This document shows positions 48,229-57,659 of a stretch of DNA of 64,000 nucleotides, one piece after another. This stretch comes from Pseudomonas sp. 102515. GTDB lineage: Bacteria > Pseudomonadota > Gammaproteobacteria > Pseudomonadales > Pseudomonadaceae. How positions within the stretch are numbered: the first letter of the stretch is position 1; every line of letters begins with the position of its first letter. A program made the translations under genes and the position numbers. The notes under the pieces were generated by a model. The model searched no databases. It was given only the letters and a program-made list of their open reading frames with translations, and was not told where the DNA came from. The stretch covers positions 124,001-188,000 of the forward strand of contig NZ_JAVHTY010000001.1 in the NCBI RefSeq assembly GCF_031085165.1. The letters are read 5' to 3'.

Positions 48229-49458
48229 ATGACCGACACCCTGATCAAGGTCGACCTCACCCAGGCCGCCACCGACAACGAGAACGTCCACAACCGCTGG
48301 CACCCGGACATCCCCATGGTCTGCTGGGTCAAGCCGGGGGATGACTTCATCCTGGAAACCTACGACTGGACCGGTGGCGCGATCAAGAACGACGACGATG
48401 CCAGCGACGTGCGCGATGTTGACCTCTCCACCGTGCACTACCTGTCCGGACCGGTGGGCGTGAAGGGCGCCGAGCCGGGCGACCTGCTGGTGGTCGATCT
48501 GCTCGATATCGGCGCCAAGGCCGAGTCTCAGTGGGGCTTCAACGGCTTCTTCTCGAAGCAGAACGGCGGCGGCTTTCTCACCGATTACTTTCCCTCGGCG
48601 CAGAAATCCATCTGGGACTTCGAGGGCATGTTTACCAAGAGCCGGCACATCCCGGGGGTGCGTTTCGCCGGGCTCATCCATCCTGGGCTGATCGGTTGCC
48701 TGCCGGACCCCAAGCTGCTGGCCAACTGGAATGCCCGCGAGCAGGAGCTGATCGACAGCAACCCGACCCGGGTACCGCCCCTGGCCAATCCGCCGTTCGC
48801 CGCGACCGCCCATATGGGCAAGCTCACCGGCGCGGCCCGTGACGCGGCAGCCGCTAGCGGCGCGCGCACCGTGCCGCCCCGCGAGCATGGCGGCAACTGC
48901 GACATCAAGGACTTGTCGCGTGGCTCGAAGATCTTCTTCCCGGTGTACGTGGAAGGGGCTGGCCTCTCCGTGGGTGACCTGCACTTCAGCCAGGGCGACG
49001 GCGAGATCACCTTTTGCGGCGCCATCGAGATGGCCGGCTGGGTGCACATGAAGGTCGAGCTGATCAAGGGTGGCATGGCCAAGTACGGCATCAAGAATCC
49101 CATCTTCAAACCCAGCCCCATCGTGCCCACCTACAACAACTTCCTGATCTTCGAAGGCATCTCGGTGGATGACGCCGGCAAGCAGCACTACCTGGACGTC
49201 AACCTGGCGTACCAGCAGGCCTGCCTGAATGCCATCGAGTACCTGAAGAAATTCGGCTACAGCGGCGCCCAGGGCTATTCGCTGCTGGGCTCGGCACCGG
49301 TGCAGGGCCATATCAGCGGGGTGGTCGACATTCCCAACGCCTGCGCCACCCTCTGGCTGCCGACGGATATCTTCGAATTCGACATCAATCCCACTGCCGC
49401 CGGACCGACCCGCTACCTGGACGGCAACATCGACATGCCCATCGCCTACGACAAGTGA
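48229..49458 (+). CDS. fmdA: Formamidase/acetamidase FmdA
   Basis: A 409-residue FmdA_AmdA-family amidase hydrolysing formamide (and more slowly other short amides) to ammonia and the acid. Family landmarks are HNRWHPDIPMVCWVKPGDDFILETYDWTGG near 22-51, GFNGFFSKQNGGGFLTDYFP near 104-123, PPREHGGNCDIKDLSRGSKIFFPVYVEGAGLSVGD near 219-253 and HFSQGDGE. AAGGAGC precedes the ATG. It heads fmdA-fmdB-amiE-amiB. Confidence 0.92.
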   Translation: MTDTLIKVDLTQAATDNENVHNRWHPDIPMVCWVKPGDDFILETYDWTGGAIKNDDDASDVRDVDLSTVHYLSGPVGVKGAEPGDLLVVDLLDIGAKAESQWGFNGFFSKQNGGGFLTDYFPSAQKSIWDFEGMFTKSRHIPGVRFAGLIHPGLIGCLPDPKLLANWNAREQELIDSNPTRVPPLANPPFAATAHMGKLTGAARDAAAASGARTVPPREHGGNCDIKDLSRGSKIFFPVYVEGAGLSVGDLHFSQGDGEITFCGAIEMAGWVHMKVELIKGGMAKYGIKNPIFKPSPIVPTYNNFLIFEGISVDDAGKQHYLDVNLAYQQACLNAIEYLKKFGYSGAQGYSLLGSAPVQGHISGVVDIPNACATLWLPTDIFEFDINPTAAGPTRYLDGNIDMPIAYDK

Positions 49459-49506
49459 GCCGCCCGGGTGCGGCCGCCGGTCGCGCCCCGCCGCCAGGAG
49501 CCCGTC

Positions 49507-49854
49507 ATGCCGATCTACGAATACGACTGCCCCGACTGCGGGGATTTCACCCTGCTGCGGCCCATGGCCCAGCGCGACGATCCCTGCAGCTGTCCCGTCT
49601 GTGCCACGCCCAGCCCCCGGGTAATCCTCAGTGCCCCTGGCCTGGCGACCCTGGCGGGCGGCGCGCGTCGCGCCCAGGAGACCAATGAGCGTTCGCGCCA
49701 CGTGCCCCAATCCCTTGAGGAATACCAGGCCAAGCGCAGTCATGGCGCCGGTTGTAGCTGCTGCGCGCCAAGCAAGCCGGCCGCGCGCAGCAAGGCCAAT
49801 CCCCATGGCCTGAAGACCAGTCCGTCAACCCGCCCCTGGATGATCAGCCACTGA
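49507..49854 (+). CDS. fmdB: FmdB-family zinc-ribbon protein
   Basis: A 115-residue small protein. The N-terminal FmdB zinc ribbon MPIYEYDCPDCGDF..PCSCPVCATP has two CxxC pairs, followed by a basic tail with a second cysteine group (HGAGCSCCAP). In Methylophilus fmdB accompanies formamidase and is regarded as a putative regulator. Here it lies between fmdA and amiE. ATG 49507 gives the conserved MPIYEY start. Confidence 0.88.
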   Translation: MPIYEYDCPDCGDFTLLRPMAQRDDPCSCPVCATPSPRVILSAPGLATLAGGARRAQETNERSRHVPQSLEEYQAKRSHGAGCSCCAPSKPAARSKANPHGLKTSPSTRPWMISH

Positions 49855-49887
49855 TTCCCGGTCCAGCCCTTTCAAAGGAGCCACTCC

Positions 49888-50931
49888 ATGCGCCATGGCG
49901 ATATTTCCAGCAGCCCCGATACCGTCGGCGTCGCTGTCGTCAACTACCGGATGCCACGCCTGCACAGCAAGGCGGAGGTGCTGGCCAACGCCCAGCAGAT
50001 TGCCGCGATGATCAAGGGCATGAAGCTCGGCCTGCCGGGTATGGATCTGGTGGTATTCCCCGAGTACAGCACCATGGGAATCATGTATGACCGTGACGAG
50101 ATGATGGCCACCGCCGCGACCATCCCGGGCGAGGAGACGGCGATCTTCGCCGCCGCCTGCCGTGAGGCCAGAACCTGGGGGATCTTTTCGCTCACCGGCG
50201 AGCGCCATGAGGAACATCCGCACAAGGCGCCCTACAACACCCTGGTGCTGATCGACGACCAGGGCGAGATCGTGCAGAAGTATCGCAAGTGCATTCCCTG
50301 GTGCCCCATCGAAGGCTGGTATCCCGGTGACCGCACCTATGTCAGCGAAGGTCCCAAGGGCCTGAAGATCAGCCTGATCATCTGCGATGACGGCAACTAC
50401 CCGGAAATCTGGCGCGACTGTGCCATGAAGGGTGCCGAGCTGATCGTGCGTTGCCAGGGTTACATGTACCCGGCCAAGGAGCAGCAGGTGCTGATGGCCA
50501 AGACCATGGCCTGGGCCAACAACTGCTATGTGGCGGTCGCCAACGCCACCGGTTTCGACGGGGTGTATAGCTACTTTGGCCATTCGGCGCTGATCGGTTT
50601 CGATGGCCGCACCCTGGGCGAGTGCGGCGAGGAGGAGATGGGCATCCAGTACGCCCAGCTATCGGTCTCGCAGATTCGCGACGCCCGCGCCAACGACCAG
50701 TCGCAGAATCACCTGTTCAAGCTGCTGCATCGCGGCTACACCGGGGTCTACAACTCCGGCGACGGCGACAAGGGCGTGGCCGACTGCCCCTTCGACTTCT
50801 ACCGCACCTGGGTGCTGGATGCCCAGAAGGCCCAGGTCGATGTCGAACGAATGACCCGCTCTATCCTGGGTGTAGGGGATTGTCCGGTGGGCGAGTTGCC
50901 GCATCCCGATCAGGAACGTCAGCTGGGTTAG
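49888..50931 (+). CDS. amiE: Aliphatic amidase AmiE
   Basis: A 347-residue nitrilase-superfamily aliphatic amidase converting acetamide, propionamide and similar amides to acid and ammonia. The catalytic triad Glu59 (FPEY), Lys134 (KYRK) and Cys166 (IICDDG) is at exactly the P. aeruginosa positions, and the N-terminus [20 protein letters not shown] is nearly identical to that enzyme as I recall it. The ribosome site is AAAGGAG. It is followed after 24 bp by an AmiB-like ATPase gene, as in the P. aeruginosa amidase operon, but amiC, amiR and amiS are absent. Confidence 0.95.
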   Translation: MRHGDISSSPDTVGVAVVNYRMPRLHSKAEVLANAQQIAAMIKGMKLGLPGMDLVVFPEYSTMGIMYDRDEMMATAATIPGEETAIFAAACREARTWGIFSLTGERHEEHPHKAPYNTLVLIDDQGEIVQKYRKCIPWCPIEGWYPGDRTYVSEGPKGLKISLIICDDGNYPEIWRDCAMKGAELIVRCQGYMYPAKEQQVLMAKTMAWANNCYVAVANATGFDGVYSYFGHSALIGFDGRTLGECGEEEMGIQYAQLSVSQIRDARANDQSQNHLFKLLHRGYTGVYNSGDGDKGVADCPFDFYRTWVLDAQKAQVDVERMTRSILGVGDCPVGELPHPDQERQLG

Positions 50932-50955
50932 CGCCGGTGGCGCGAGGAGCGGCCC

Positions 50956-51990
50956 ATGCCTTTCGTCAATGACCTGATCGAGCATAACCGTAGCCAGCTC
51001 GCATGCGAGGGGCAGGCGCCTTTGCCCTCCCGCTTCCTATTCGAGCCGGCAGTGGTCATGGCACTGCTGCGAGCGCGCATCCTCGGCCAGGCCAGGGTGC
51101 TCGATGAGGTGGAAGCCCTGCTCAAGGTGATCAAGGCCGACATCGGTGATCCCGAAAGACCCCTGGGCGTCAGTCTGTTCCTCGGCCCCACCGGGGTCGG
51201 CAAGACCGAGATCGTGCGTCTGCTGGCCCAGGCCATTCATGGTCGGGCAGACGCCCTGTGCCGCATCGACATGAACACCCTGGCCCAGGAACACTACGCC
51301 GCGGCCCTGGCCGGGGCGCCGCCCGGTTATGTGGGCAGCAAGGAAGGCAGCACGCTGTTCGATGCCGAGGCCATCGCCGGCAGCTACGGCCGCCCTGGCA
51401 TCGTGCTGCTCGACGAGCTGGAAAAGGCCGATCGCCAGGTCATCCGTACCCTGTTGAACGTGCTCGACAGCGGCCAGCTGGTGCTCAGCGCTGGCAGCAA
51501 GCGCCTGGATTTTCGCAACAGCCTCATCTTCATGACCAGCAACCTGGGTGCCCGCGCCGTCCAGCAACAGCGTGCGCGCTTCGTGCGCGGCTGGCGGCGC
51601 TGGCTCAAGCTGTCGGCGGATCCTGGACCTATCCTGGAAGAGGCGCTCCACGCGCATTTCGATCCGGAATTTCTCAATCGTATCGAGCGGATCCTAGCCT
51701 TCGAGCGCGTCGACCAAGACTGGCTACCCGGACTGCTCGCCATCGAGCTGGACAAGCTCAATCAGCGTCTGGGCCGTCGGGGAAAAAGCCTGGAATTGCA
51801 CGACAGTGCCAGGGCCTTCCTGACGCGTGGCCACGATGCCCGCTTCGGCGCTCGCGATCTGGTCCGGCGCCTGCGACGGCTATTGGAACCGGCGGTGGCC
51901 GACTGTCTGCTGGCGCAGCCGACGGCTGTCCGGCTCCTGGCGATTCAGGAGGGGGAGCGTCTGGTGGTGCGCGAGGTGGACGCCGGCTGA
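50956..51990 (+). CDS. amiB: AmiB-like AAA+ (Clp/ClpB-type) ATPase
   Basis: A 344-residue single-ring AAA+ ATPase. Walker A GPTGVGKT is at 77-84, the pore-loop-like GAPPGYVGSKEGSTLF at ~115-130 resembles the second domain of ClpB, Walker B is IVLLDELEKAD, sensor 1 is IFMTSNLG and the arginine finger region is FLNRIERILAF. It lacks the ClpB N-terminal and first ATPase domains. In P. aeruginosa amiB follows amiE and its role is not settled; a chaperone or remodelling role for the amidase is plausible. Confidence 0.85.
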   Translation: MPFVNDLIEHNRSQLACEGQAPLPSRFLFEPAVVMALLRARILGQARVLDEVEALLKVIKADIGDPERPLGVSLFLGPTGVGKTEIVRLLAQAIHGRADALCRIDMNTLAQEHYAAALAGAPPGYVGSKEGSTLFDAEAIAGSYGRPGIVLLDELEKADRQVIRTLLNVLDSGQLVLSAGSKRLDFRNSLIFMTSNLGARAVQQQRARFVRGWRRWLKLSADPGPILEEALHAHFDPEFLNRIERILAFERVDQDWLPGLLAIELDKLNQRLGRRGKSLELHDSARAFLTRGHDARFGARDLVRRLRRLLEPAVADCLLAQPTAVRLLAIQEGERLVVREVDAG

Positions 51991-52005
51991 TGGCTTCCCA
52001 CAGGA

Positions 52006-52031
52006 CTCGGGACCCAATCCGGATTCCCGAG
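52006..52031. terminator. Hairpin between convergent amiB and allophanate hydrolase genes
   Basis: CTCGGGA pairs with TCCCGAG (7 bp, 12-nt loop that itself contains ATCCGGAT). It lies in the 54-bp gap between two convergent stops. It may terminate from both sides; no T-tract is evident. Confidence 0.45.
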
Positions 52032-52044
52032 CCTGGGGATTACG

Positions 52045-53847
52045 CTAGTGGGCGCTGCGCCTCGCCAACCACGCCCGCCACCCACCATGCACCGTGATGT
52101 CCTCGGCACCGGCCAGGCCATAGGGCTCGCAGATGAAGCCGGTTTCCCAGCTGCCATCGGCCAGTTCCACCTTGCCCAGGCCGAGCGGGGCGGGGATGCC
52201 GGTGAGAAAGCTGCCCAGTTCGCCGCTGGGCAGTTCCCAGACCTCCACCTCGATGCCGGCGCCGTCTTCGGCGACCCGGACCATGCCCGGGCGTAGCGGC
52301 GGACCACCGGCCAGGACGTGGAGGCGATAGTGCGGCGCGCTCCGGGTCAGGGCGAGGCGCCGGGCACCGCGGGCGAGCAACTGGCCGTTGAGGGGCAGCC
52401 CCTGCAGGTGGGCACCGCAGACCACCAGGCGGGTACGGTCATGGCGGGCGGGACGCGCCGGCAGGCTGGCGCTCGGCAGGGCGCCGCCGACCAGCGGCAG
52501 GCCCTGGGCTTCCTGCAGGGCCGCGGCCAGGCTCAGCAGGTACTGGTCGGTGAAGACCCGGCCGAACAGCGTCACGCCCCAGGGCAGTCCGCTGGCCATG
52601 ACGCCAGCCGGCACGGCCACGGCGGCGTAGTCCAGCAGATTCATGAAGTTGGTGTAGTAGCCCAGGTCGGCGTTGCGGGCGACCGGTTCGGCGGCCAGTT
52701 CCGCCAAGGTCACCGGGCGCGGATAGGTGGGGGTGAGCACGCAATCCAGTTCGGCCAGCAGGGCATCGCACTGGGCTTTCAGCGCCTGCAGTCGGTAGCC
52801 GGCGCGAAAGGCGTCCACTGCCGTGGTGCCGGGCGCCTTGTCCAGCACGGCGCGGATCACCGGCAGCACCGCGTCCGGCTCGGCCTCGATCAGGGCGCCG
52901 GCCACGCTGTAGCGCTCGGCCACCCAGGGGCCTTCATAGAGCAGGCGCGCGGCTTCCAGGAAGGGCGCGAGGTCCAGCGGCACGGCTTCGCCCCCCAGGG
53001 CTTCCAGGCGGGCCTTGGCCGTCGCGAACAGCGCCGGGCTTTCCGGGCAGCCGAGGAATTCCAGCTGGGTCGGGACGCCGAAGCGGAAGGGCCGCGGCCT
53101 GCCGAAGGCGCTGGCGTCGTTCCACTGCGGATTGGCGCGGCTGTAGGGGTCGCGTGGATCGAGGCGGGCGGTGAGCGCCAGCAGCATGCTGGCTTCGGCA
53201 GCGGTGGCGGTAAAGAAGGTCACGCAGTCCAGGGTCTGGCAGGCGGGCACCACGCCGGCGGTGGACAGCAGCCCCTTGCTGCCCTTGAGACCCACCAGGT
53301 TGTTCAGCCCCGCGGGCACGCGACCGGAACCGGCGGTATCGGTGCCCAGGGCGAAGCTGGCGACACCCAGAGCCACGGCCAGGGCCGAACCGGCGCTGGA
53401 GCCGCCGGAAGGATAGTCCGGGTGGACGCTGTTGCGGCAGGCGCCATAGGGCGAACGGGTGCCGTTGAGGCCGGTGGCGAACTGGTCGAGATTGCACTTG
53501 CCCAGGGGCACGGCGCCCAGGGCGACCAGCTGCTCCACCAGGGTCGCCGAGCGCTCGGGCACATAGGCAAAGGCCGGGCAGGCTGCCGTGGTAGGGATGC
53601 CGGCGAGGTCGATATTGTCCTTGATGGCGAAGGGGATGCCATAGAGCGGCAGCTCGGCGGGATCGCGGTCGTCCAGGGCGGCGAGATAGGGCTCCAGCTC
53701 GGCCGGGGTCAGCAGGTGGATGAACAGCCGGTACTCGGGGTTGAGGCCCGCGGCCTGTTCCCGCAGTTCGGCGATGAGCGCGCGCGGGGTCAGGGTCCCG
53801 GCGGCATAGGCGGCGTTCAGGGTGGAGAGGCGCAGATCGAATGTCAT
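52045..53847 (-). CDS. atzF: Allophanate hydrolase AtzF
   Basis: A 600-residue allophanate hydrolase splitting allophanate to two CO2 and two ammonia. The N-terminal amidase-signature domain has Lys76 (FAIKDNID), a cis-serine at ~150-151 (PSGGSSAGS) and the nucleophile Ser174 (GTDTAGSGRVPA). The C-terminal domain (~470-600, VCGAHLQGLPLNGQLLARG; GWRAWLARR) is the AtzF_C region, which decarboxylates the first product. The start is set at ATG 53847. It follows the carboxylase after 11 bp and is the last step of the guanidine route. Confidence 0.92.
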   Translation of the reverse strand: MTFDLRLSTLNAAYAAGTLTPRALIAELREQAAGLNPEYRLFIHLLTPAELEPYLAALDDRDPAELPLYGIPFAIKDNIDLAGIPTTAACPAFAYVPERSATLVEQLVALGAVPLGKCNLDQFATGLNGTRSPYGACRNSVHPDYPSGGSSAGSALAVALGVASFALGTDTAGSGRVPAGLNNLVGLKGSKGLLSTAGVVPACQTLDCVTFFTATAAEASMLLALTARLDPRDPYSRANPQWNDASAFGRPRPFRFGVPTQLEFLGCPESPALFATAKARLEALGGEAVPLDLAPFLEAARLLYEGPWVAERYSVAGALIEAEPDAVLPVIRAVLDKAPGTTAVDAFRAGYRLQALKAQCDALLAELDCVLTPTYPRPVTLAELAAEPVARNADLGYYTNFMNLLDYAAVAVPAGVMASGLPWGVTLFGRVFTDQYLLSLAAALQEAQGLPLVGGALPSASLPARPARHDRTRLVVCGAHLQGLPLNGQLLARGARRLALTRSAPHYRLHVLAGGPPLRPGMVRVAEDGAGIEVEVWELPSGELGSFLTGIPAPLGLGKVELADGSWETGFICEPYGLAGAEDITVHGGWRAWLARRSAH

Positions 53848-53858
53848 GGTGGCTTCCT

Positions 53859-56800
53859 TCACGTCTTGTCGATGACCAGCAGGCGCTGGCCGGCGCGGAT
53901 CGGCGAGCCGGGCTGGACCTGCAGGTCGTGGATCCGGCCGCTGCAAGGGGCGAGCAACGGGATTTCCATCTTCATGGACTCCAGGATCAGCAGCGGCTGG
54001 CCGGCTTCCACCTGGTCGCCCGGCTGTACCTGGGCCTGCCAGAGATTGCCGGCCACCGGGCTTTCCAGCGCAAGCTGATGGCTGGCGAGGGGGGCATCCT
54101 CGGTGGCTTCGACGGCGGCTTCCTGGCTGTCGAAATGCGCCTGGCCGGAGTCGATCCAGCGTTGCCGCTCGGCAGCGAAGGCGCTCTGCTGGCGCCCACG
54201 GAAGGTGGCGATGTCCTCGGCTTCCCGCGCCAGGAAGGCCTGGTAGGCGGACAGTGACAGTTCGCTCTCTTCGATGCGCAGCGGCATGCGACCCAGGGGG
54301 AAGTCGGCGCGGATGCGCAGCAGCTCGTCCGCCGACACCTCATGGAAGCGGATCTGATCGAAAAAGCGCAGCAGATAGGGCTGGCCGTGGAAGGCTTCCA
54401 CGTCACGGTAGCGATTCCACATCTGCAGGGTGCGACCGACGAACTGGTAGCCGCCGGGGCCTTCCATGCCATAGACGCACAGATAGGCGCCACCGATGCC
54501 CACCGAGTTTTCCGCGGTCCAGGTGCGCGCCGGGTTGTACTTGGTGGTCACCAGCCGGTGGCGCGGATCGAGGGGGGTGGCCACCGGCGCACCCAGATAG
54601 ACGTCGCCGAGGCCCATCACCAGGTAACTGGCGTCGAAGACGATGCGCTTGACCGCCTCCAAGGACTCCAGGTCATTCACCCGGCGGATGAACTCCAGGT
54701 TGCTCGGGCACCAGGGCGCGTCCTTGCGCACCGTGGTGGTGTATTTCTCGATGGCCAGGCGGCAGGCCGGATCGTCCCACGACAGTGGCAGGTGGACGAT
54801 GCGCGAGGGCACCCGCAGGTCCTGGGCATCGCCCAGCGCCTGCCAGCAGCGACTGACCGCCGCCAGCAGCTCTGCCAGGGGCAGTGTCTCGGGCTGGTAG
54901 TGTACCTGCAGCGAGCGGATGCCGGGGGTGAGCTCGCACAGCCCCGGCAGCGCCAGGGCGGCCAGCGCCTGCATCAGCCCATGGCCGCGAAAGCGCAAGG
55001 CCAGGTCCAGCTCCGGTGGGCCGATCTCCAGCAGCAGATGGGTATCCCCGGAGAGCCGCGCCACCAGTCGCTCGGCGCCCTGGCCCAGGTCCAGCACCAC
55101 GGGATCGCCGCGCTCGGGGGTAACGGTAATTTCCGCCTGCGGTTGCAGACTGAGCTCCTCGGCCAGCCGTGCCTGCTGCAGACGCCGCCCGGTCGCCAGG
55201 TCCACCGGCAGGAAGCGCAGCCGGTCACCGGCCTTGAGCTGGCCCAGTTGCCAGAGATCGGCTTCGATCACCGTGACCGGGCAGACGAAGCCGCCCAGGC
55301 TGGGGCCGTCGGGGCCGAGGATGACCGGCATGTCGCCAGTGAAGTCCACGGCGCCGACCGCATAGGGATTGTCATGGATGTTGGAGGGATGCAGACCGGC
55401 TTCGCCGCCGTCTTCCCGGGTCCATTCCGGCTTGGGCCCGATCAGTCGCACGCCGGTACGACTGGAATTGAAGTGCACCTCCCAGTCGGTGGCGAGAAAG
55501 AGGTCCAGATAGGCCGGGGTGAAATAGTCCGGCGCGCCGTGCGGCCCATAGATGACGCGCAGGGTGCGGGTCTCGGGCAATCGGGTGGTCAGGGCGGCGG
55601 GCAGCCGGGCCTCCGCGCGTGCGTCGGTCAGCGGATGCAGGTGCAGCACGTCGCCGGCGCGCAGGGCGCGGCCGCCGTGACCGCCGAACTGGCCAAGGGT
55701 GAAGGTGCTGCGACTGCCCAGGTAGTCGGGCAGGTCCAGGCCGCCTCTCAGGCAGAGATAGCTGCGCGCGCCCGCGCCGGTGATGGCGCCCAGGTGCAGG
55801 ATGGCACCCGCGGGTACGCGAAAGACGCTGTCCATGGCCTGGAGCTGGTCATCCAGCAGGATCGGCAGCGCCGCGCCGGTGACCGCCACCACGGCCTCGG
55901 TGTTGAATCTCAGGGTGGGGCCGGCCAGGGTGATTTCCAGGGCGGCCGCGCGGCCGTCGTTGCCGAGCAGGCGATTGCCCAGGCGCAGGGCGCGGTCGTC
56001 CATGGGGCCGGAAGGGGGAATGCCCACCGACCAGTAGCCGAGGCGCCCGGGGGCGTCCTGCACCGTGGTCTGGGTGCCGGCGCTGAGCACCTCCAGGGTG
56101 GTGGCCTGGTAGGTCAGCCCCTCCAGGCAGCGCGTCCAGGGCTGGCCCGAGGCGAAGGGCGCGGCGGCGAGGATCTGCCGCAAATAGTCGCCATTGGTTT
56201 CCACGCCATAGAGCCGGGTAGCCGCCAGGGCCTGGTCGAGTCCTTGCCGGGCGGCGTTGCGGTCGGGGGCCCAGGCGATGACCTTGGCCACCAGGGGATC
56301 GAAATAGGGCGGGATCTCGCAGCCGGCCTCGACCCAGGTGTCCAGGCGCAGCGCCCGGCCATCCGCAGGTGGAAAGTCGACCTGGGTCAGCAGGCCGGGG
56401 CTGGGCTGGAAGTCGCGGCCCGGGTCTTCGGCATAGAGTCGCGCCTGGATGGCATGGCCCTGGGGCTGCAGCCCCGCGGCGAGCGCGGCCAGCGGCGGCA
56501 GTTCGCCAGCGGCCAGTTCGATCATCCAGCGCACCAGGTCCACGCCCCAGACCTGCTCGGTGACGCCGTGCTCGACCTGCAGCCGGGTGTTCACTTCGAG
56601 GAAGTAGAAGCGGTCGGCGGCGCTGTCGTAGACGAACTCCACGGTGCCGGCGCTGCGATAGCGTACCGCGCGTGCCAGCTCCAGAGCGGCGGCGCAGAGC
56701 GCCTCGGCCATGCCGGCCGGCAGGTTGGGCGCCGGGGTTTCCTCCAGCACCTTCTGGTTGCGCCGCTGCACCGAGCAGTCGCGCACGCCCAGGGCCAGGA

Positions 56801-57458
56801 CCTCGCCCTGGCCATCGCCGAACACCTGCACCTCCAGGTGCCGCGCGCGTTCGATGTACTTCTCCAGGAAGACGCCTGCGTCGCTGAAGTTGTTCTGGCC
56901 CAGCCGGCGCACGGCGTCGAAGGCCTCGGCGAGTTCAGGGTCCGTGCGGCACACGCGCATGCCGATGCCGCCACCACCGGCGGTGCTCTTGAGCATCACC
57001 GGATAGCCGATCCGCTGCGCGGCCGCCAGTGCCGCTTGCGGGGTATCCAGTAGCTCGGTGCCCTCCAGCAGCGGTACGCCCTGGGCCCGGGCGAGGGCCC
57101 GCGCCGTGTGCTTGAGACCAAAGGTGCGCAGTTGCTCGGGAGTGGGGCCGACGAAGGCGATGCCTGCGGCTTCGCAGGCTTCGGCGAAGGCGGCGTTCTC
57201 GGAGAGGAAGCCATAACCGGGGTGGATGGCCTGGGCGCCGCTCTGGCGCGCGACCTCGAGCAGCTTGGCGGTGTCCAGGTAGGTGGCCGCAGCGGCGCCT
57301 TCGCCCAGGCTGAAGGCCAGGTCGGCCTCGCTGACATGGCGGCTGGCACGATCGGCTTCGCTGTAGACGGCGACCGCGGCGACGCCCAGGTCGCGCAGGG
57401 TGCGCTGGATGCGGCAGCTGATGGCGCCACGGTTGGCGATGAGCAGGGTGGTGAACAT
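53859..57458 (-). CDS. Biotin-dependent guanidine carboxylase (urea-carboxylase family)
   Basis: A 1199-residue ATP- and biotin-dependent carboxylase. The biotin carboxylase domain spans ~1-450 (LLIANRGAISCRI, KSTAGGGGIGMR, RHLEVQVFGD). The carboxyltransferase spans ~480-1060: a KipA-like part (TTVQDAPGRLGYWSVGIPPSGPMDDRALRLGN) and a KipI-like part (YTTTVRKDAPWCPSNLEFIRRVNDLES). The biotin carrier at ~1125-1199 has Lys1163 in ESMKME. By family it could be a urea carboxylase; the upstream guanidine-I riboswitch and the deiminase subunits indicate guanidine as substrate, giving carboxyguanidine. ATG 57458 fits the conserved MFTTLLIANRG start. Confidence 0.88.
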   Translation of the reverse strand: MFTTLLIANRGAISCRIQRTLRDLGVAAVAVYSEADRASRHVSEADLAFSLGEGAAAATYLDTAKLLEVARQSGAQAIHPGYGFLSENAAFAEACEAAGIAFVGPTPEQLRTFGLKHTARALARAQGVPLLEGTELLDTPQAALAAAQRIGYPVMLKSTAGGGGIGMRVCRTDPELAEAFDAVRRLGQNNFSDAGVFLEKYIERARHLEVQVFGDGQGEVLALGVRDCSVQRRNQKVLEETPAPNLPAGMAEALCAAALELARAVRYRSAGTVEFVYDSAADRFYFLEVNTRLQVEHGVTEQVWGVDLVRWMIELAAGELPPLAALAAGLQPQGHAIQARLYAEDPGRDFQPSPGLLTQVDFPPADGRALRLDTWVEAGCEIPPYFDPLVAKVIAWAPDRNAARQGLDQALAATRLYGVETNGDYLRQILAAAPFASGQPWTRCLEGLTYQATTLEVLSAGTQTTVQDAPGRLGYWSVGIPPSGPMDDRALRLGNRLLGNDGRAAALEITLAGPTLRFNTEAVVAVTGAALPILLDDQLQAMDSVFRVPAGAILHLGAITGAGARSYLCLRGGLDLPDYLGSRSTFTLGQFGGHGGRALRAGDVLHLHPLTDARAEARLPAALTTRLPETRTLRVIYGPHGAPDYFTPAYLDLFLATDWEVHFNSSRTGVRLIGPKPEWTREDGGEAGLHPSNIHDNPYAVGAVDFTGDMPVILGPDGPSLGGFVCPVTVIEADLWQLGQLKAGDRLRFLPVDLATGRRLQQARLAEELSLQPQAEITVTPERGDPVVLDLGQGAERLVARLSGDTHLLLEIGPPELDLALRFRGHGLMQALAALALPGLCELTPGIRSLQVHYQPETLPLAELLAAVSRCWQALGDAQDLRVPSRIVHLPLSWDDPACRLAIEKYTTTVRKDAPWCPSNLEFIRRVNDLESLEAVKRIVFDASYLVMGLGDVYLGAPVATPLDPRHRLVTTKYNPARTWTAENSVGIGGAYLCVYGMEGPGGYQFVGRTLQMWNRYRDVEAFHGQPYLLRFFDQIRFHEVSADELLRIRADFPLGRMPLRIEESELSLSAYQAFLAREAEDIATFRGRQQSAFAAERQRWIDSGQAHFDSQEAAVEATEDAPLASHQLALESPVAGNLWQAQVQPGDQVEAGQPLLILESMKMEIPLLAPCSGRIHDLQVQPGSPIRAGQRLLVIDKT

Positions 57459-57554
57459 TCGAGGCGTCCTCGACGGCGGCGGGCCGTCCCGCCAGATAAA
57501 AGCTCTCGGGGTCGTCCCCAAGAGGCCGCGCGAGGGCGGTAGGTCAGTCAGTGT

Positions 57555-57659
57555 CTAGCGCTTGCCGCGGTAGCTGTAGCGTCCGGCGCGGACTTCGCAC
57601 AGCCGATAGAGACGGGGCCGCAGCCACTGCCAGAGCTGACGCGCGCGGGTCAGTCCCAT
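57555..57659 (-). CDS. Putative 34-residue basic ORF inside the guanidine operon
   Basis: A short ORF that starts within the last codons of the upstream deiminase-subunit gene. GGAGG stands 7 nt before ATG 57659, a textbook ribosome site that happens to lie in coding sequence. The product begins [12 protein letters not shown] and ends RYSYRGKR. It has 34 residues, about 10 Arg/Lys, 2 Trp, 3 Tyr and one Cys, with third-position G/C as in real genes of this genome. No family is recognised. It sits 96 bp before the carboxylase start. It could be a real small protein, or a leader coupling translation between the two genes. Confidence 0.5.
   Translation of the reverse strand: MGLTRARQLWQWLRPRLYRLCEVRAGRYSYRGKR

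Noticed and set aside
53859-57458. Reading the large carboxylase as a urea carboxylase for urea breakdown
   Set aside because: The guanidine-I riboswitch and both DUF1989 deiminase subunits in the same operon favour guanidine; urea activity is not excluded.
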